64,000 nt of DNA from Halorussus marinus (GTDB lineage: Archaea > Halobacteriota > Halobacteria > Halobacteriales > Haladaptataceae): assembly GCF_004765795.1 (NCBI RefSeq), contig NZ_SBIV01000003.1, positions 372,001 through 436,000 on the forward strand, written 5' to 3'. Of the stretch, positions 24,951-32,910 are shown one piece after another. Positions within the stretch are counted from its first letter, which is position 1, and every line of letters starts with the position of its first letter. Made by a program: the position numbers and the translations under genes. The notes below the pieces were generated by a model. That model was not told where the DNA came from, ran no database searches, and worked only from the letters and a program-made list of their open reading frames with translations.

Positions 24951-24962
24951 CGAACATGTTCG
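24951..24962 (-). promoter_or_regulatory. CGAA-N4-TTCG operator for the HTH regulator gene
   Basis: CGAACATGTTCG lies 41 nt before the ATG at 24910, with its centre 22 bp (two helical turns) from the next site, so both would face the same side of the helix. Confidence 0.8.
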
Positions 24963-24972
24963 GCAACGTCGC

Positions 24973-24984
24973 CGAACGTGTTCG
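24973..24984 (+). promoter_or_regulatory. CGAA-N4-TTCG operator for the third DUF2249 gene
   Basis: CGAACGTGTTCG lies 39 nt before the ATG at 25023. Together with the site at 24951 it makes a symmetrical divergent control region between the regulator gene and the DUF2249 gene. Confidence 0.8.
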
Positions 24985-25022
24985 GGGAAAGCGTGGTGGG
25001 GCGCGCCCGCGAACGTCGAAAC

Positions 25023-25307
25023 ATGGCCTCGAAACCCACCGACACGGCGGCGCGAGCAGTCGACCGGGCCGGCGTTCCGACCGACCGGCCGCGTCGCACG
25101 CTCGACGTGCGCGCGGCCGGCCCGCCCAAGCCCCTCTCGGAGACGCTGGAGACGCTGGCCGACCTCGAAGAGGAGGCGGTGTTGATCCAGCGCAACGATC
25201 GGGCGCCCCAGCACCTCTATCCGAAGCTGACCGACAGGGGGTACGAGTACGAGACGATCGAGGGCGACGAGGAGGTGGTGACCGCCATCTGGCGGCCCGA
25301 CGCGTAG
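25023..25307 (+). CDS. DUF2249 protein (third of three)
   Basis: The 94-residue protein has a charged N-terminal tail of about 25 residues and then the DUF2249 pattern: TLDVRAAGPPKPLSETLETL, then EEEAVLIQRNDRAPQHLYPKL, then YEYETIEG and a last strand VVTAIW. No cysteine is present. The ATG follows the operator by 39 nt. It is convergent with the UspA gene, with 3 nt between them. Confidence 0.8.
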   Translation: MASKPTDTAARAVDRAGVPTDRPRRTLDVRAAGPPKPLSETLETLADLEEEAVLIQRNDRAPQHLYPKLTDRGYEYETIEGDEEVVTAIWRPDA

Positions 25308-25310
25308 CGA

Positions 25311-25739
25311 CTACTCGTCGATGTTGACGGTGAGCACCGGCACCGACGACAGCGTAACGACCTTCTGAGAGACGCTCCCGAGCATGTCGCGGGTCGGATC
25401 CGCGCCGTGGGTGCCCATCACCACGAGGTCGGCGTCGTTGTCGTCGGCGGCCGCGAGGATCTCGTCGGCGGGGTTGCCCTCTCGGACCGCGGTCGTGACG
25501 TCGACGCCGTCGGCTTCGAGCGCCGCCGCGGCCTCGCCGGTCGCGCGCTCGCCCTCGTTGCGGAGCTCTTCGCTGACCTCCGGCACGCGGTCTTCCGAGA
25601 GGGTGAGAAACGCGCGGTCGTCGACGACGTAGAGGACGTGGACTCGGGCGTCTCGCCGGGCGGCGATGTCGCTTGCGTGTTCGACGACGTTCTCCGTTGC
25701 TTCGCTCCCGTCGGTCGGGAGCAACACGGTGTCGTACAT
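25311..25739 (-). CDS. Universal stress protein (UspA family)
   Basis: The 142-residue protein has the UspA fold with ATP-binding motif GTHGADPTRDMLGSVSQKV at residues about 108-126 and LLPTDGSEATENV at the start. It probably binds ATP and acts in stress or dormancy. The ATG at 25739 has a TATA-like ttatttac on the minus strand at about 25768-25775, so the message is leaderless. No denitrification palindrome stands before it. Confidence 0.9.
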   Translation of the reverse strand: MYDTVLLPTDGSEATENVVEHASDIAARRDARVHVLYVVDDRAFLTLSEDRVPEVSEELRNEGERATGEAAAALEADGVDVTTAVREGNPADEILAAADDNDADLVVMGTHGADPTRDMLGSVSQKVVTLSSVPVLTVNIDE

Positions 25740-25914
25740 GTCTCTACTCGACAGTTGACGAGCGCCACGTAAATAAGACACCGTAATTCCCGCCGGGCGA
25801 AAACCCCCGTCTGACCGGAGTCTCGCCCGACGTTGCCATCGTTCCGATCGCGAAACGACGCTCGAAACGGTCGCAACGATCTGCAACAATCTCCCATTGC
25901 TTAGTCGCGGAGTT

Positions 25915-25928
25915 GACTAGGCCTAGTC
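25915..25928. promoter_or_regulatory. 14-bp perfect palindrome before the receiver-domain gene
   Basis: GACTAGGCCTAGTC is a perfect palindrome ending 22 nt before the ATG at 25951, where a leaderless promoter would have its TATA box. It could be an operator that blocks or replaces TBP binding. Its sequence is unlike the CGAA-N4-TTCG sites. Confidence 0.45.
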
Positions 25929-25950
25929 GAATTTGGCCCTCTCAAAGACT

Positions 25951-26310
25951 ATGTCCGACACAACCGTGCTGGTCGTCGACGACGACCGACCGCTGGCAGA
26001 CGGCTTCACCGCTCACCTCTCGTCGCACTTCGAGGTACGAACCGCATACACCGGCGAGGCGGCGCTCGAGCGCCTCGACGAAGCGGTCGACGTGGTGCTT
26101 TTAGACCGGGGGTTGCCCGACACTCGCGGCGACGCGGTGCTCGAAGCGATCCGGGCGAGCGACGTCGACTGTCGAATCGCGATGGTCTCGGGCGAACAGC
26201 CGTCTGCGGACCTCGACTGCGACGCCTACCTCACCAAACCCCTCTCGGGGGTCGACGCGCTGTCGGCCACCGTGACCGAACTGGTCGACGGCTCGGACAC
26301 CTCGCGGTGA
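25951..26310 (+). CDS. Single-domain response regulator receiver
   Basis: The 119-residue protein is a receiver domain only. The acidic pocket is VVDDDRP, the phospho-acceptor Asp is in LLDRGLPD (residue about 52) and the conserved Lys is in YLTKPL (near 97). No output domain is fused; the HalX extension common in haloarchaea is absent. It would pass a phosphate within a two-component system whose kinase is not in this window. ATG 25951 is preferred over a start six codons upstream. Confidence 0.88.
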   Translation: MSDTTVLVVDDDRPLADGFTAHLSSHFEVRTAYTGEAALERLDEAVDVVLLDRGLPDTRGDAVLEAIRASDVDCRIAMVSGEQPSADLDCDAYLTKPLSGVDALSATVTELVDGSDTSR

Positions 26311-26372
26311 GTCGGTCGGACCGGGCCGAATCTACACGAATCCTTTTGTTGCTGGTCGGAGTAGCCCTTTGC

Positions 26373-27050
26373 ATGCGATTTGTTATCGTGGGTGCCGGCC
26401 GCGTCGGTCTGCGGACCGCTCGCATCCTCCAGGAGGAAGGCCACGAGGTCACCGTGATCGAGAACGACGCCGAGAAGGCCGACCGTGCGCGCTCGGAGGG
26501 CTTTTTCGTCGTGGAGGGCGACGGCGCCGGCGAGGAGATGTTCGAACAGGCCGACCCCGAAAGCGCCGACGCGGTCGGGGCGCTGACCGGCGACCTCAAC
26601 GTCAACTTCGCGGCGTGCATGCTCGGCAAACACTACGGCTGTCGCACCGTGATGCGGATCGACGAGGACTACCGGGGCGACATCTACCACAAGTTCGCAG
26701 ACGACGTCGACGAGGTGGTCTACCCCGAGCGACTCGGCGCGGCCGGCGCGAAGACAGCCCTGCTCGGGGGCAACTTCAGCGTCATCGCCGACCTGACCGC
26801 GGCGCTCCAGTTGACGACGCTCACCGTCCCCGACGAGTCGCCGATCGTGGGCCGGCGGGTCACCTCGATCGACCTCCCCGAGGACGTCCGGATCTACGCC
26901 CACGGCCGCGCCCACGAGCGGATGACGATCCCGCTCCCCCAGACCACCGTCGAAGGCGGCGACAAACTGGCGGTGATCGCCGAGCGCGAGGCGGTGCCCG
27001 AGGCCCGTCGACTGCTACAGGGCGACGGCGCCGCGGCTTCCGAGTCGTGA
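26373..27050 (+). CDS. TrkA-type NAD-binding potassium-channel regulator
   Basis: The 225-residue protein has an RCK/TrkA-N domain with IVGAGRVGLRTARIL for NAD(H) and a C-terminal TrkA-C domain (residues about 140-215, with TVPDESPIVGRRV). It would gate a Trk/Ktr or other K+ channel by sensing nucleotides. No transporter subunit is next to it. ATG 26373 gives the canonical MRFVIVGAGRVG start. Confidence 0.9.
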   Translation: MRFVIVGAGRVGLRTARILQEEGHEVTVIENDAEKADRARSEGFFVVEGDGAGEEMFEQADPESADAVGALTGDLNVNFAACMLGKHYGCRTVMRIDEDYRGDIYHKFADDVDEVVYPERLGAAGAKTALLGGNFSVIADLTAALQLTTLTVPDESPIVGRRVTSIDLPEDVRIYAHGRAHERMTIPLPQTTVEGGDKLAVIAEREAVPEARRLLQGDGAAASES

Positions 27051-27562
27051 AAAACGTGGAGGAAATGGGCAGTGCGGGGTCGTGGCGGGCGATCGAGACG
27101 AGAACTTTCGTGGGAGGGTTGGTGACACAGTGGCGAGAGGCCAGCTCGCCGCCAGCGCCTCCGGCACCGTCGAGGTCGCCCGACCGGGAGACTGCTGCAC
27201 GCTTGCGCCCGAACCGCCGGGCGCGTCTCCTGCTATGGCGAGTTCGGACTTTGTTATGTGGACGCTGTCGCCGGCGTAGGCGGCGTCTGTCGCTCGACTC
27301 GCCGGTCTCAGCGCTCGCGTAGCCCTCGCGTAACTCGGTATTACGTGAGTCTAACGCGGAGTAGCGGACGCGAAAGGTGTGGGGAGAGGGTGTGGGGAGT
27401 GTGGTGTGCCGGGCGCGCGGGTGGGAGGATGGGGAGAGAGGCCGTCAGTGCGCGCCCGGTGGGGCGTGTGTCCGGCTCTGACTTAAAAGTGCGTCAGACG
27501 CACCGGACCGGCGGCGCGACCGGCACCGAACGCTTTTCAGTCGTCGGCGAGACTCCGCGTCC
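27051..27562. other. 512-nt spacer, G-rich, with a G-quadruplex motif
   Basis: No gene is supported in this stretch. Frames here lack haloarchaeal amino-acid bias. It contains G runs on the plus strand between about 27377 and 27434, a small CGTAA/TTACG inverted repeat near 27330-27346, and an aaaag box near 27484. A small RNA cannot be excluded, but I find no features of SRP RNA or RNase P RNA. Confidence 0.4.
27411..27434 (+). promoter_or_regulatory. Canonical G-quadruplex motif
   Basis: The order GGG-N5-GGG-N1-GGG-N5-GGGG meets the usual rule for an intramolecular G-quadruplex. Three further G runs precede it at 27381-27396. It is about 130 nt upstream of the membrane-protein gene at 27563. 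Confidence 0.4.
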
Positions 27563-27859
27563 GTGGACGCGAACGTACTCGTCACCGGCGCGATCGGAGT
27601 CCTGCTGGTCGCGGCCGGCGCGGGCGTCGCTCGCGGTCGGCTCGACCTCCTGGCGAACTACCAGCCCGGCGCGGTCGACGACGAGCGTCGAGTCGCGCGG
27701 ATCGCCGGCGGGACGATCGTCGGCTACGGGGTCGCGACCGGACTGCTCGCGGTCCGGCTCCGGGCCGGCGGGAGCGCCGACGCCTGGTGGCTCGGGTGGA
27801 CGCTGGTGACGCTCGCCGTCGCGTTCGGCGTCGCGGCGGTCGCGTCGGGGCGAGCCTGA
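27563..27859 (+). CDS. Small membrane protein (DUF3784-like)
   Basis: The 98-residue product has three hydrophobic segments (residues about 4-22, 44-65 and 75-95). The motif LLANYQPGAVDD after the first segment resembles the DUF3784 family of small membrane proteins. The start is GTG at 27563. It is followed 45 nt later by the aldolase gene on the same strand. Function is unknown. Confidence 0.65.
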   Translation: MDANVLVTGAIGVLLVAAGAGVARGRLDLLANYQPGAVDDERRVARIAGGTIVGYGVATGLLAVRLRAGGSADAWWLGWTLVTLAVAFGVAAVASGRA

Positions 27860-27904
27860 CCGCCGGGCGCTCACTTTCAAGTCCGTCCCCGTCGTCGACC
27901 GGGT

Positions 27905-28771
27905 ATGCGAGGCACTGGCGTCCCGCTCGTCACGCCCTTCGACGGGGACGGCGAGCTCGACACCGAACGGCTCCGGGAACTGGTCGGGTGGATCGAGGAC
28001 CGCGGCGTCGACTTTCTGGTCCCGTGTGGCTCGAACAGCGAGGCGGAACTGATGGGCCTCGAGGAGCGCGCCCGCGTCACCGAGATCGTCGCCGAGGCGG
28101 CCGACGGCCCGGTGCTGGCGGGGACCGGCCACCCCGGCCTCCGGGAGACGCTCCGCCAGACCGAACTGGCGGCCGACGCGGGCGCGGACGCCGCGCTGGT
28201 CGTCACGCCGTTCTACTACGACCACGACGACGACGACCTCGAAGCCTACTACCGGGAGGTGGCCGACGAGAGCCCGATCCCGATCTACCTCTACAGCGTC
28301 CCGGTGTTCACCGGCGTCGCGCTGGCGCCCGAGGTGGTGGGTCGGCTGGCGAGCCACGACAACGTCGCCGGGATGAAAGATTCGAGCGGCGACCTCGGGG
28401 GCTTTCAGCGCACGCTCGCGCTCACCGCCGACGAGTCGTTCGACCTGCTGGAGGGGAGCGGCAACGTCTACGCGCACGCGCTGGCGTCGGGCGCCGACGG
28501 CGGCGTGCTCGGGCTCGCGAACATCGCGCCCGAACGCGCCACCGAGATCTACCGGCTCCACGTCGGCGGCGACGACGCGGCCGCCCGCCAGCTCAACGCC
28601 CGACTCTTAGAGCTCAACCGCACGGCCGCCATCGAGCACGGCGTCCCGGGGACGAAGGCGGCGATGCGCGAGCGGGGCGCGCCCGTGGGGTACGTCCGGC
28701 GGCCCCACACCGAACTCGGCGCGGCCGCCGAGGCCGAGATAGCCGAACTCGTCGGGGACGTGACGCCCTGA
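27905..28771 (+). CDS. DHDPS/N-acetylneuraminate lyase family aldolase
   Basis: The 288-residue TIM-barrel enzyme has the Schiff-base Lys in AGMKDSSGD (residue about 160) and the Tyr in IYLYSVP (near 132). The N-terminal motif reads PCGSNSEAELM in place of the GTTGE of true dihydrodipicolinate synthase, so a 2-keto-3-deoxy sugar acid or hydroxy-oxoglutarate aldolase role is as likely as lysine synthesis. A sugar-acid dehydratase is encoded at 11891. No lysine gene is adjacent. Confidence 0.85.
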   Translation: MRGTGVPLVTPFDGDGELDTERLRELVGWIEDRGVDFLVPCGSNSEAELMGLEERARVTEIVAEAADGPVLAGTGHPGLRETLRQTELAADAGADAALVVTPFYYDHDDDDLEAYYREVADESPIPIYLYSVPVFTGVALAPEVVGRLASHDNVAGMKDSSGDLGGFQRTLALTADESFDLLEGSGNVYAHALASGADGGVLGLANIAPERATEIYRLHVGGDDAAARQLNARLLELNRTAAIEHGVPGTKAAMRERGAPVGYVRRPHTELGAAAEAEIAELVGDVTP

Positions 28772-28859
28772 CCGGCCGATCCGATCGCGTGGGCCGCCCG
28801 CAGGGGAGCGCGGACGGCGAGGCCAACCATTAAGTCGGCGCTGTGATAACTGAAAGCGA

Positions 28860-29750
28860 ATGGCCGGCGAAAATGTCACCGAACCGTCGCCGCCGGGGGA
28901 CTCGCTGGAGGGGTGGCTCGACGCGCAGGCCGAGCAGTTGGGCGTGAGCCGCGAGGAACTGCTCGCCCGGCTCGGCACCGGGCCCGGAGGCGACACGGAG
29001 GAGCTCGGGGCGCTACGGCGCGAGCTCCTCGCGCGGTTGGTCGCAGACCACGAGGCGCTCGCGGCCGACCTCGACGACGTCCGGGCCGACGTCGAGGACG
29101 CCCGGTCGTCGTTCGACGAGAAGATCGACGACGTCCGCGACCGGGTGGTGCAGGTCAAGCGCGAGGCCGACGAGAAGGCCCCGACCGACCACGACCACCC
29201 CGACCTCGCGCCCGCGGCGGTCGCCGACAGGGCCGACGAGCTGGCGGCCGAACTCGACGACCTCGCCGCGACGGTCGCGGAGTTAGACGAGACGGTCGAG
29301 ACCGGCTTCGAGAACTACGAGGACGTCCTCGAATACCTCACCGAGGCGACCGACGACCTCGAAGCGAAGCTGACGACGCTCGCGGAGGTGACCGTCGATA
29401 TCCGCGATCGGACCGAGACGCTGGCGGCCCGCCACGCCGCCCGCGCGGCGGCCGACGAGCTCGCGACCCTCGCGAACCGGCGGGGCGTCCGGAGCGCCGA
29501 CTGTGGCCACTGCGACCAGACCGTCCACGTCGGACTGCTCGCGTCGCCGACCTGCCCCCACTGTGCGAGCACCTTCAGCGACGTCGAGCCGAAACAGGGG
29601 TTGTTCGGCTCGCCGACCCTCGTCGTCGGCGAACCGCCGGCGCTCGAAGGCGAGCGAGCCGACTGGGCCGTCGACGAGGTCGCGGCCGACGCGACCGACC
29701 ACGAGGCGGCGCTCGACGACATTCTCGACGATTCGGAGGCCGGCGAATGA
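28860..29750 (+). CDS. Coiled-coil protein with C-terminal zinc ribbon
   Basis: The 296-residue acidic protein has an N-terminal short helix domain (LDAQAEQLGVSREELLARL), a long coiled coil (residues about 50-195) and a zinc ribbon made of CGHC and CPHC near residues 215-236. The last 50 residues are acidic. The gene overlaps the next by 4 nt (ATGA), so the two proteins probably work together. Conserved haloarchaeal pair, role unknown. Confidence 0.75.
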   Translation: MAGENVTEPSPPGDSLEGWLDAQAEQLGVSREELLARLGTGPGGDTEELGALRRELLARLVADHEALAADLDDVRADVEDARSSFDEKIDDVRDRVVQVKREADEKAPTDHDHPDLAPAAVADRADELAAELDDLAATVAELDETVETGFENYEDVLEYLTEATDDLEAKLTTLAEVTVDIRDRTETLAARHAARAAADELATLANRRGVRSADCGHCDQTVHVGLLASPTCPHCASTFSDVEPKQGLFGSPTLVVGEPPALEGERADWAVDEVAADATDHEAALDDILDDSEAGE

Positions 29751-30283
29751 GCGACCGCGACGCCGACGAGGACCGCCCGGAGGCGGCCGAGCGCGCCCCC
29801 GACGAGGCCGAAATCGCCGACCGATCCGCCGAGCCCCTCGGCGATCTCGCGGCCGACGTTCGGTCCCGGTCGGGCGACTCGCCCTCCCGGACCGGGCCGC
29901 TCGCCGACGTGGCGTCGGAGGTCGACGAGCGGCGGCGAAGCCGCGAGACCGACGCCGAGGGCCCGTTCGAGTCGGTCGACGTGGGCCAGATCGACGGCGA
30001 GGCTCTCTGGGAGCGACTGGCCGACGACGACGACGGCGACTTCGAGGTGGCCGCGTCGACGGCCGTCGCCGACGCCGAGTGGCTCGACGGCCGGGACGTC
30101 CGGACCGTCGAGAAGTCGACGTGTCACGGCTGTCCGTACTTCGCGGACCCGCCGACGGTCGCCTGCACCAACGAGGGCACCGACATCCTCGAGATGCCCG
30201 ACGTCGACCACTTCCGAGTCGCCGACTGTCCGATGGTCGTCGACGACGACGAGGTCGGCAGTATCGCGACCGACGCCGAGTGA
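29747..30283 (+). CDS. Acidic protein with four-cysteine C-terminal motif
   Basis: The 178-residue product has about 100 disordered, charged residues and then a compact domain with TCHGCPYF, VACTNEG and VADCPMV. The four cysteines could hold zinc or an iron-sulfur cluster. The ATG at 29747 overlaps the stop of the coiled-coil gene. I do not recognise the family beyond its haloarchaeal style. Confidence 0.7.
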   Translation: MSDRDADEDRPEAAERAPDEAEIADRSAEPLGDLAADVRSRSGDSPSRTGPLADVASEVDERRRSRETDAEGPFESVDVGQIDGEALWERLADDDDGDFEVAASTAVADAEWLDGRDVRTVEKSTCHGCPYFADPPTVACTNEGTDILEMPDVDHFRVADCPMVVDDDEVGSIATDAE

Positions 30284-30304
30284 CCCCGTCGCTACGCTCG
30301 ACGG

Positions 30305-30868
30305 TCACCCCTGCGTGCTGACGCCCGGCCCCGTCTTGATTCGGAGCCCCGGCACCTCGTTGGTCTCGACGCCGACGTACCCCTCCGGGCACTCGACGCG
30401 CCCGCCGACGATGAACGGCGTGCCGAGTTCGGCCGGCGACGCCTGTTCGTCGACGACGATCCGGAGTTCGACCATCTTCTCGGCCCGGACTTCCTTGCTG
30501 TCGGTCAGGAGCTCGCCGAACCCCTCGTTTTGCCACTCGATCACCAGCCCTTCCCAGAGGCCAAGCTCCTCGGGCGGCCAGTTCGAGAACGCACACTCGG
30601 CGACCGGCGGCATGTCCGGATCCGGCTCCATCCGGTCGGTGAGCAGGACGATCCGGCTGACGTAGTCGTCCGAGAGCGTCGCCGGCTCGTCGAAGGCCAT
30701 CCGCCGGGTCAGTCTGGACCGCGTCGGTTCGTCCTGTGCGCCCGCCGAGCCCGCCAGCCCCGCGATTCCGAGCAACGTCACCGCGCCCCGCCCCAGGAAC
30801 TCCCGTCGGTCGATGTCGGGTATCACGTCCCGGGTCACCACCGCCCCGTCCGTAAGCGTTGTCGCCAC
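30305..30868 (-). CDS. Tat-exported protein of unknown function
   Basis: The 187-residue protein has a Tat leader: DRREFLGRGAVTLLGIAGLAG with likely cleavage after AGAQ near residue 45. The mature domain is acidic, with a Cys pair (AECAFSNWPP and VECPEGYVG) that might form a disulfide. No lipobox is seen, so it is probably released to the outside. I do not recognise the domain. Confidence 0.7.
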   Translation of the reverse strand: MATTLTDGAVVTRDVIPDIDRREFLGRGAVTLLGIAGLAGSAGAQDEPTRSRLTRRMAFDEPATLSDDYVSRIVLLTDRMEPDPDMPPVAECAFSNWPPEELGLWEGLVIEWQNEGFGELLTDSKEVRAEKMVELRIVVDEQASPAELGTPFIVGGRVECPEGYVGVETNEVPGLRIKTGPGVSTQG

Positions 30869-31129
30869 CCCTCGGAAATCGGACTATCCCGTATTCTTCA
30901 TCCCGGCCGCGATCCCCTCGACCGTCAGCCGGAGAGTCCGCTCGGCCTCGGGAGAGCGGTCGTCCTCGCCGAGCAGTCGGACGTCTCGTCGGACGCTCTG
31001 GCGTGGAAGTCCACGCCACTACGCTCGCCAGGCTCGAACGTCCCTGCGCCGTCGCGGACGACGCCCGTCCCGGTTCGCCGCCCCGCGGCTGTCAACAGGG
31101 CTTAGTGGGTGTCGTCCCACGGGTCGACT

Positions 31130-31519
31130 ATGAGCGAGACCACACTCGTGTACGACGACGACTGCGGGTTCTGTACGTGGTGGGCGGACTTCTTCGAGCG
31201 CCGCTCGTCGTTCCGAATCGTCGGCTTCTCGGAACTGACCGACGGGGAGCGTTCGCGCCTGCCCGACGACTACGAGTCGTGTTCGCACCTGCTGGCAGAC
31301 GGCGCGGTGTACTCCTGTGGCGAGTCGCTCGAACAGGCGGTGGTCCGGTCGGAGGTCGGCGCGTCGGCTCGCCCGCTCGTCGAGTTCCTCCGGAACTTCG
31401 AGGACTACGAACGCGCCCGCGAGAACGTCTACCGATGGGTCGCCGACCACCGCTCGGAACTGGGCGCCGTGGTCTCGAAGACGCCCCCGGCGCGCGAGGG
31501 GTCCGGCGGCGACCCTTAG
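31130..31519 (+). CDS. DCC family thiol-disulfide oxidoreductase (DUF393)
   Basis: The 129-residue protein begins LVYDDDCGFCTWW, the DxxCxxC signature that names the family. A thioredoxin-like fold is expected, with the two Cys as redox pair. The ATG at 31130 is the one that gives the family start; an earlier start adds only seven residues. It is convergent with the TFS gene, which it overlaps by 4 nt. Confidence 0.88.
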   Translation: MSETTLVYDDDCGFCTWWADFFERRSSFRIVGFSELTDGERSRLPDDYESCSHLLADGAVYSCGESLEQAVVRSEVGASARPLVEFLRNFEDYERARENVYRWVADHRSELGAVVSKTPPAREGSGGDP

Positions 31520-31845
31520 CTGTAATCGCGCCAGCGGTGGCCACACTCCTGGCACTTGAAAAACCGCGTCGGCGGTTCGTCGGCCGAGCCGGTCTGCTTG
31601 ATGGTGTACCACGCCTTCTCGTGGCCACACTCGTCGCAGATCACGTCGTCGGCGGTCGGCTTCCCCTCGAAGTTGGCGTCCTCGGAGGTCTCGATCACGT
31701 CCGAGTCGCCCTGCTCTTCGGTGGTGACGAACTCGGCGGCCTTCTCCTCGTCTTTCGCGACGGTGTGCTGGCAGTCGTCGTCGGTACACACCATCTTCGA
31801 CCCCATCGACTTCATCATGGAGCCACATTCGTCGCAAAATTGCAT
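31516..31845 (-). CDS. tfs: Transcription factor S (archaeal TFIIS/RPB9-like)
   Basis: The 109-residue protein has an N-terminal zinc ribbon (CDECGS ... CTDDDC) and a C-terminal one (CDECGHEKAWY ... CQECGH). In TFS the C-terminal ribbon reaches the polymerase active site and helps transcript cleavage during backtracking; the acidic pair usually found in its tip appears here as SADEP. ATG 31845 was chosen because MQFCDECG is the normal start. Confidence 0.88.
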   Translation of the reverse strand: MQFCDECGSMMKSMGSKMVCTDDDCQHTVAKDEEKAAEFVTTEEQGDSDVIETSEDANFEGKPTADDVICDECGHEKAWYTIKQTGSADEPPTRFFKCQECGHRWRDYS

Positions 31846-31913
31846 GTCCGCAGGTAGTCGACGGCTCCCCATAAGCACCACGTTCGGGCGACTCCGATCG
31901 GCGTCGCCGGCGT

Positions 31914-32231
31914 TCAGGACGGCAACGGACACAGGCTCGCGGTCAGCACCGCGACCCGGTCGGTCTCGTTGCGCGCGCCGTGGACCGCACCCCGCTCGTG
32001 GAGCACGACGCCGGGCGCGTCGATCGACTCCTCGTCGTCGCCCCGGACGACCGTCACCGTCCCTTCGAGGACGTGGAAGACGTTCGTCGCGTCGGGGTGG
32101 TCGTGGGGCGTCAGTTCCGCGCCCGGTCCGAGCGCGAACGCCTTCACCAGTACGTCGTCGGTCACGACCACTTCGGCGTCGACGACCTCGCCCGCGTCGG
32201 GGTCGAGGTCCGGGTAGCTGTCGAGTCCCAT
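31914..32231 (-). CDS. Cupin-domain protein
   Basis: The 105-residue protein is a single cupin: LTPHDHPDATNVFHVLEG (metal-type HxH ... H) and VLHERGAVHGARN with another His, so a metal site is likely. A tttaag box on the minus strand at about 32253-32258 stands 24-27 nt before the ATG, as for leaderless genes. It carries no link to the denitrification cupins by sequence or operator. Confidence 0.8.
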   Translation of the reverse strand: MGLDSYPDLDPDAGEVVDAEVVVTDDVLVKAFALGPGAELTPHDHPDATNVFHVLEGTVTVVRGDDEESIDAPGVVLHERGAVHGARNETDRVAVLTASLCPLPS

Positions 32232-32617
32232 ATCGGGCGAGACGGCCGGCCGGCTCTTAAAGGTCGGTCCGAGCGGGAGGACGGGCGGCGGGCCGCGGCG
32301 AGCGCCGGGAGCGGGCGGCGCGGCGCCGCGGGCCCGACTGCGGTGCGTGCCTCTGTGAACGGCCGGGTCGCTCAGGGGTGGTGGGTCGGTCGCCGGCGGT
32401 GGCGACCGATGGCGGTGGACGTCGGGCCGGTGGGCGGTCCGGCCCGACCGGGATCGCTCGTCGTCGCGCCGGGAAGTGCGGTCGGACGCGGCCGAGAGCG
32501 GTGCGACGGCGGGTCGTGTGCGCCGCGACCGCAGTCGTCCGTTGGGGGCGTCGTCACTTCAACGGGGCCGACCGTCCACACAGTTCACGGGAGTAAACGG
32601 TTCTGAACGGTTCGGAA
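32232..32617. other. Extremely GC-rich spacer without visible gene
   Basis: These 386 nt contain the promoter of the cupin gene at the left end and no gene that I can support. A perfect 12-bp palindrome, CGCGGCGCCGCG, lies at 32319-32330 within a GC-only stretch. Open frames are shadows of the composition. Confidence 0.4.
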
Positions 32618-32830
32618 CTACTCCCGGTCGCCGACGAACCCCGTCGAGAACGCGATCCACGCCAGCGCGCTCACGAACAGGATCGGCGGGAGGATGGCGA
32701 ACCCCCACAGCGGGTCGACGCCCCACAGGAGCAACAACAGCACGTCCGCGAGCCCGAGCGCGAGAAACGGGAGGACCGCGAGCGCGGCCCGGGTGCGGTC
32801 GCGAGACCCCGACGGGAAGCGATTCTCCAT
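32618..32830 (-). CDS. Small two-helix membrane protein
   Basis: The 70-residue product has two hydrophobic helices (residues about 14-35 and 40-62) and a charged, Arg-rich N-terminus, with the loop WGVDPLWGF between. Such small integral proteins (DUF3311-like layout) are common beside transporters, but none is adjacent here. ATG 32830 was preferred to a start nine codons upstream. Confidence 0.65.
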   Translation of the reverse strand: MENRFPSGSRDRTRAALAVLPFLALGLADVLLLLLWGVDPLWGFAILPPILFVSALAWIAFSTGFVGDRE

Positions 32831-32910
32831 GCGGTGACGTGGGCGCTCCACCGACAAAAAGCGTCCGTTCGGGGAGCAGGACTTTCACCGACCACCCCGT
32901 AGCCTGCGAC

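Noticed and set aside
27051-27300. Possible RNase P RNA or SRP RNA (a ggaggaaa stretch near 27059)
   Set aside because: The other conserved parts of RNase P RNA are absent, and the SRP Alu and S-domain motifs are not found.
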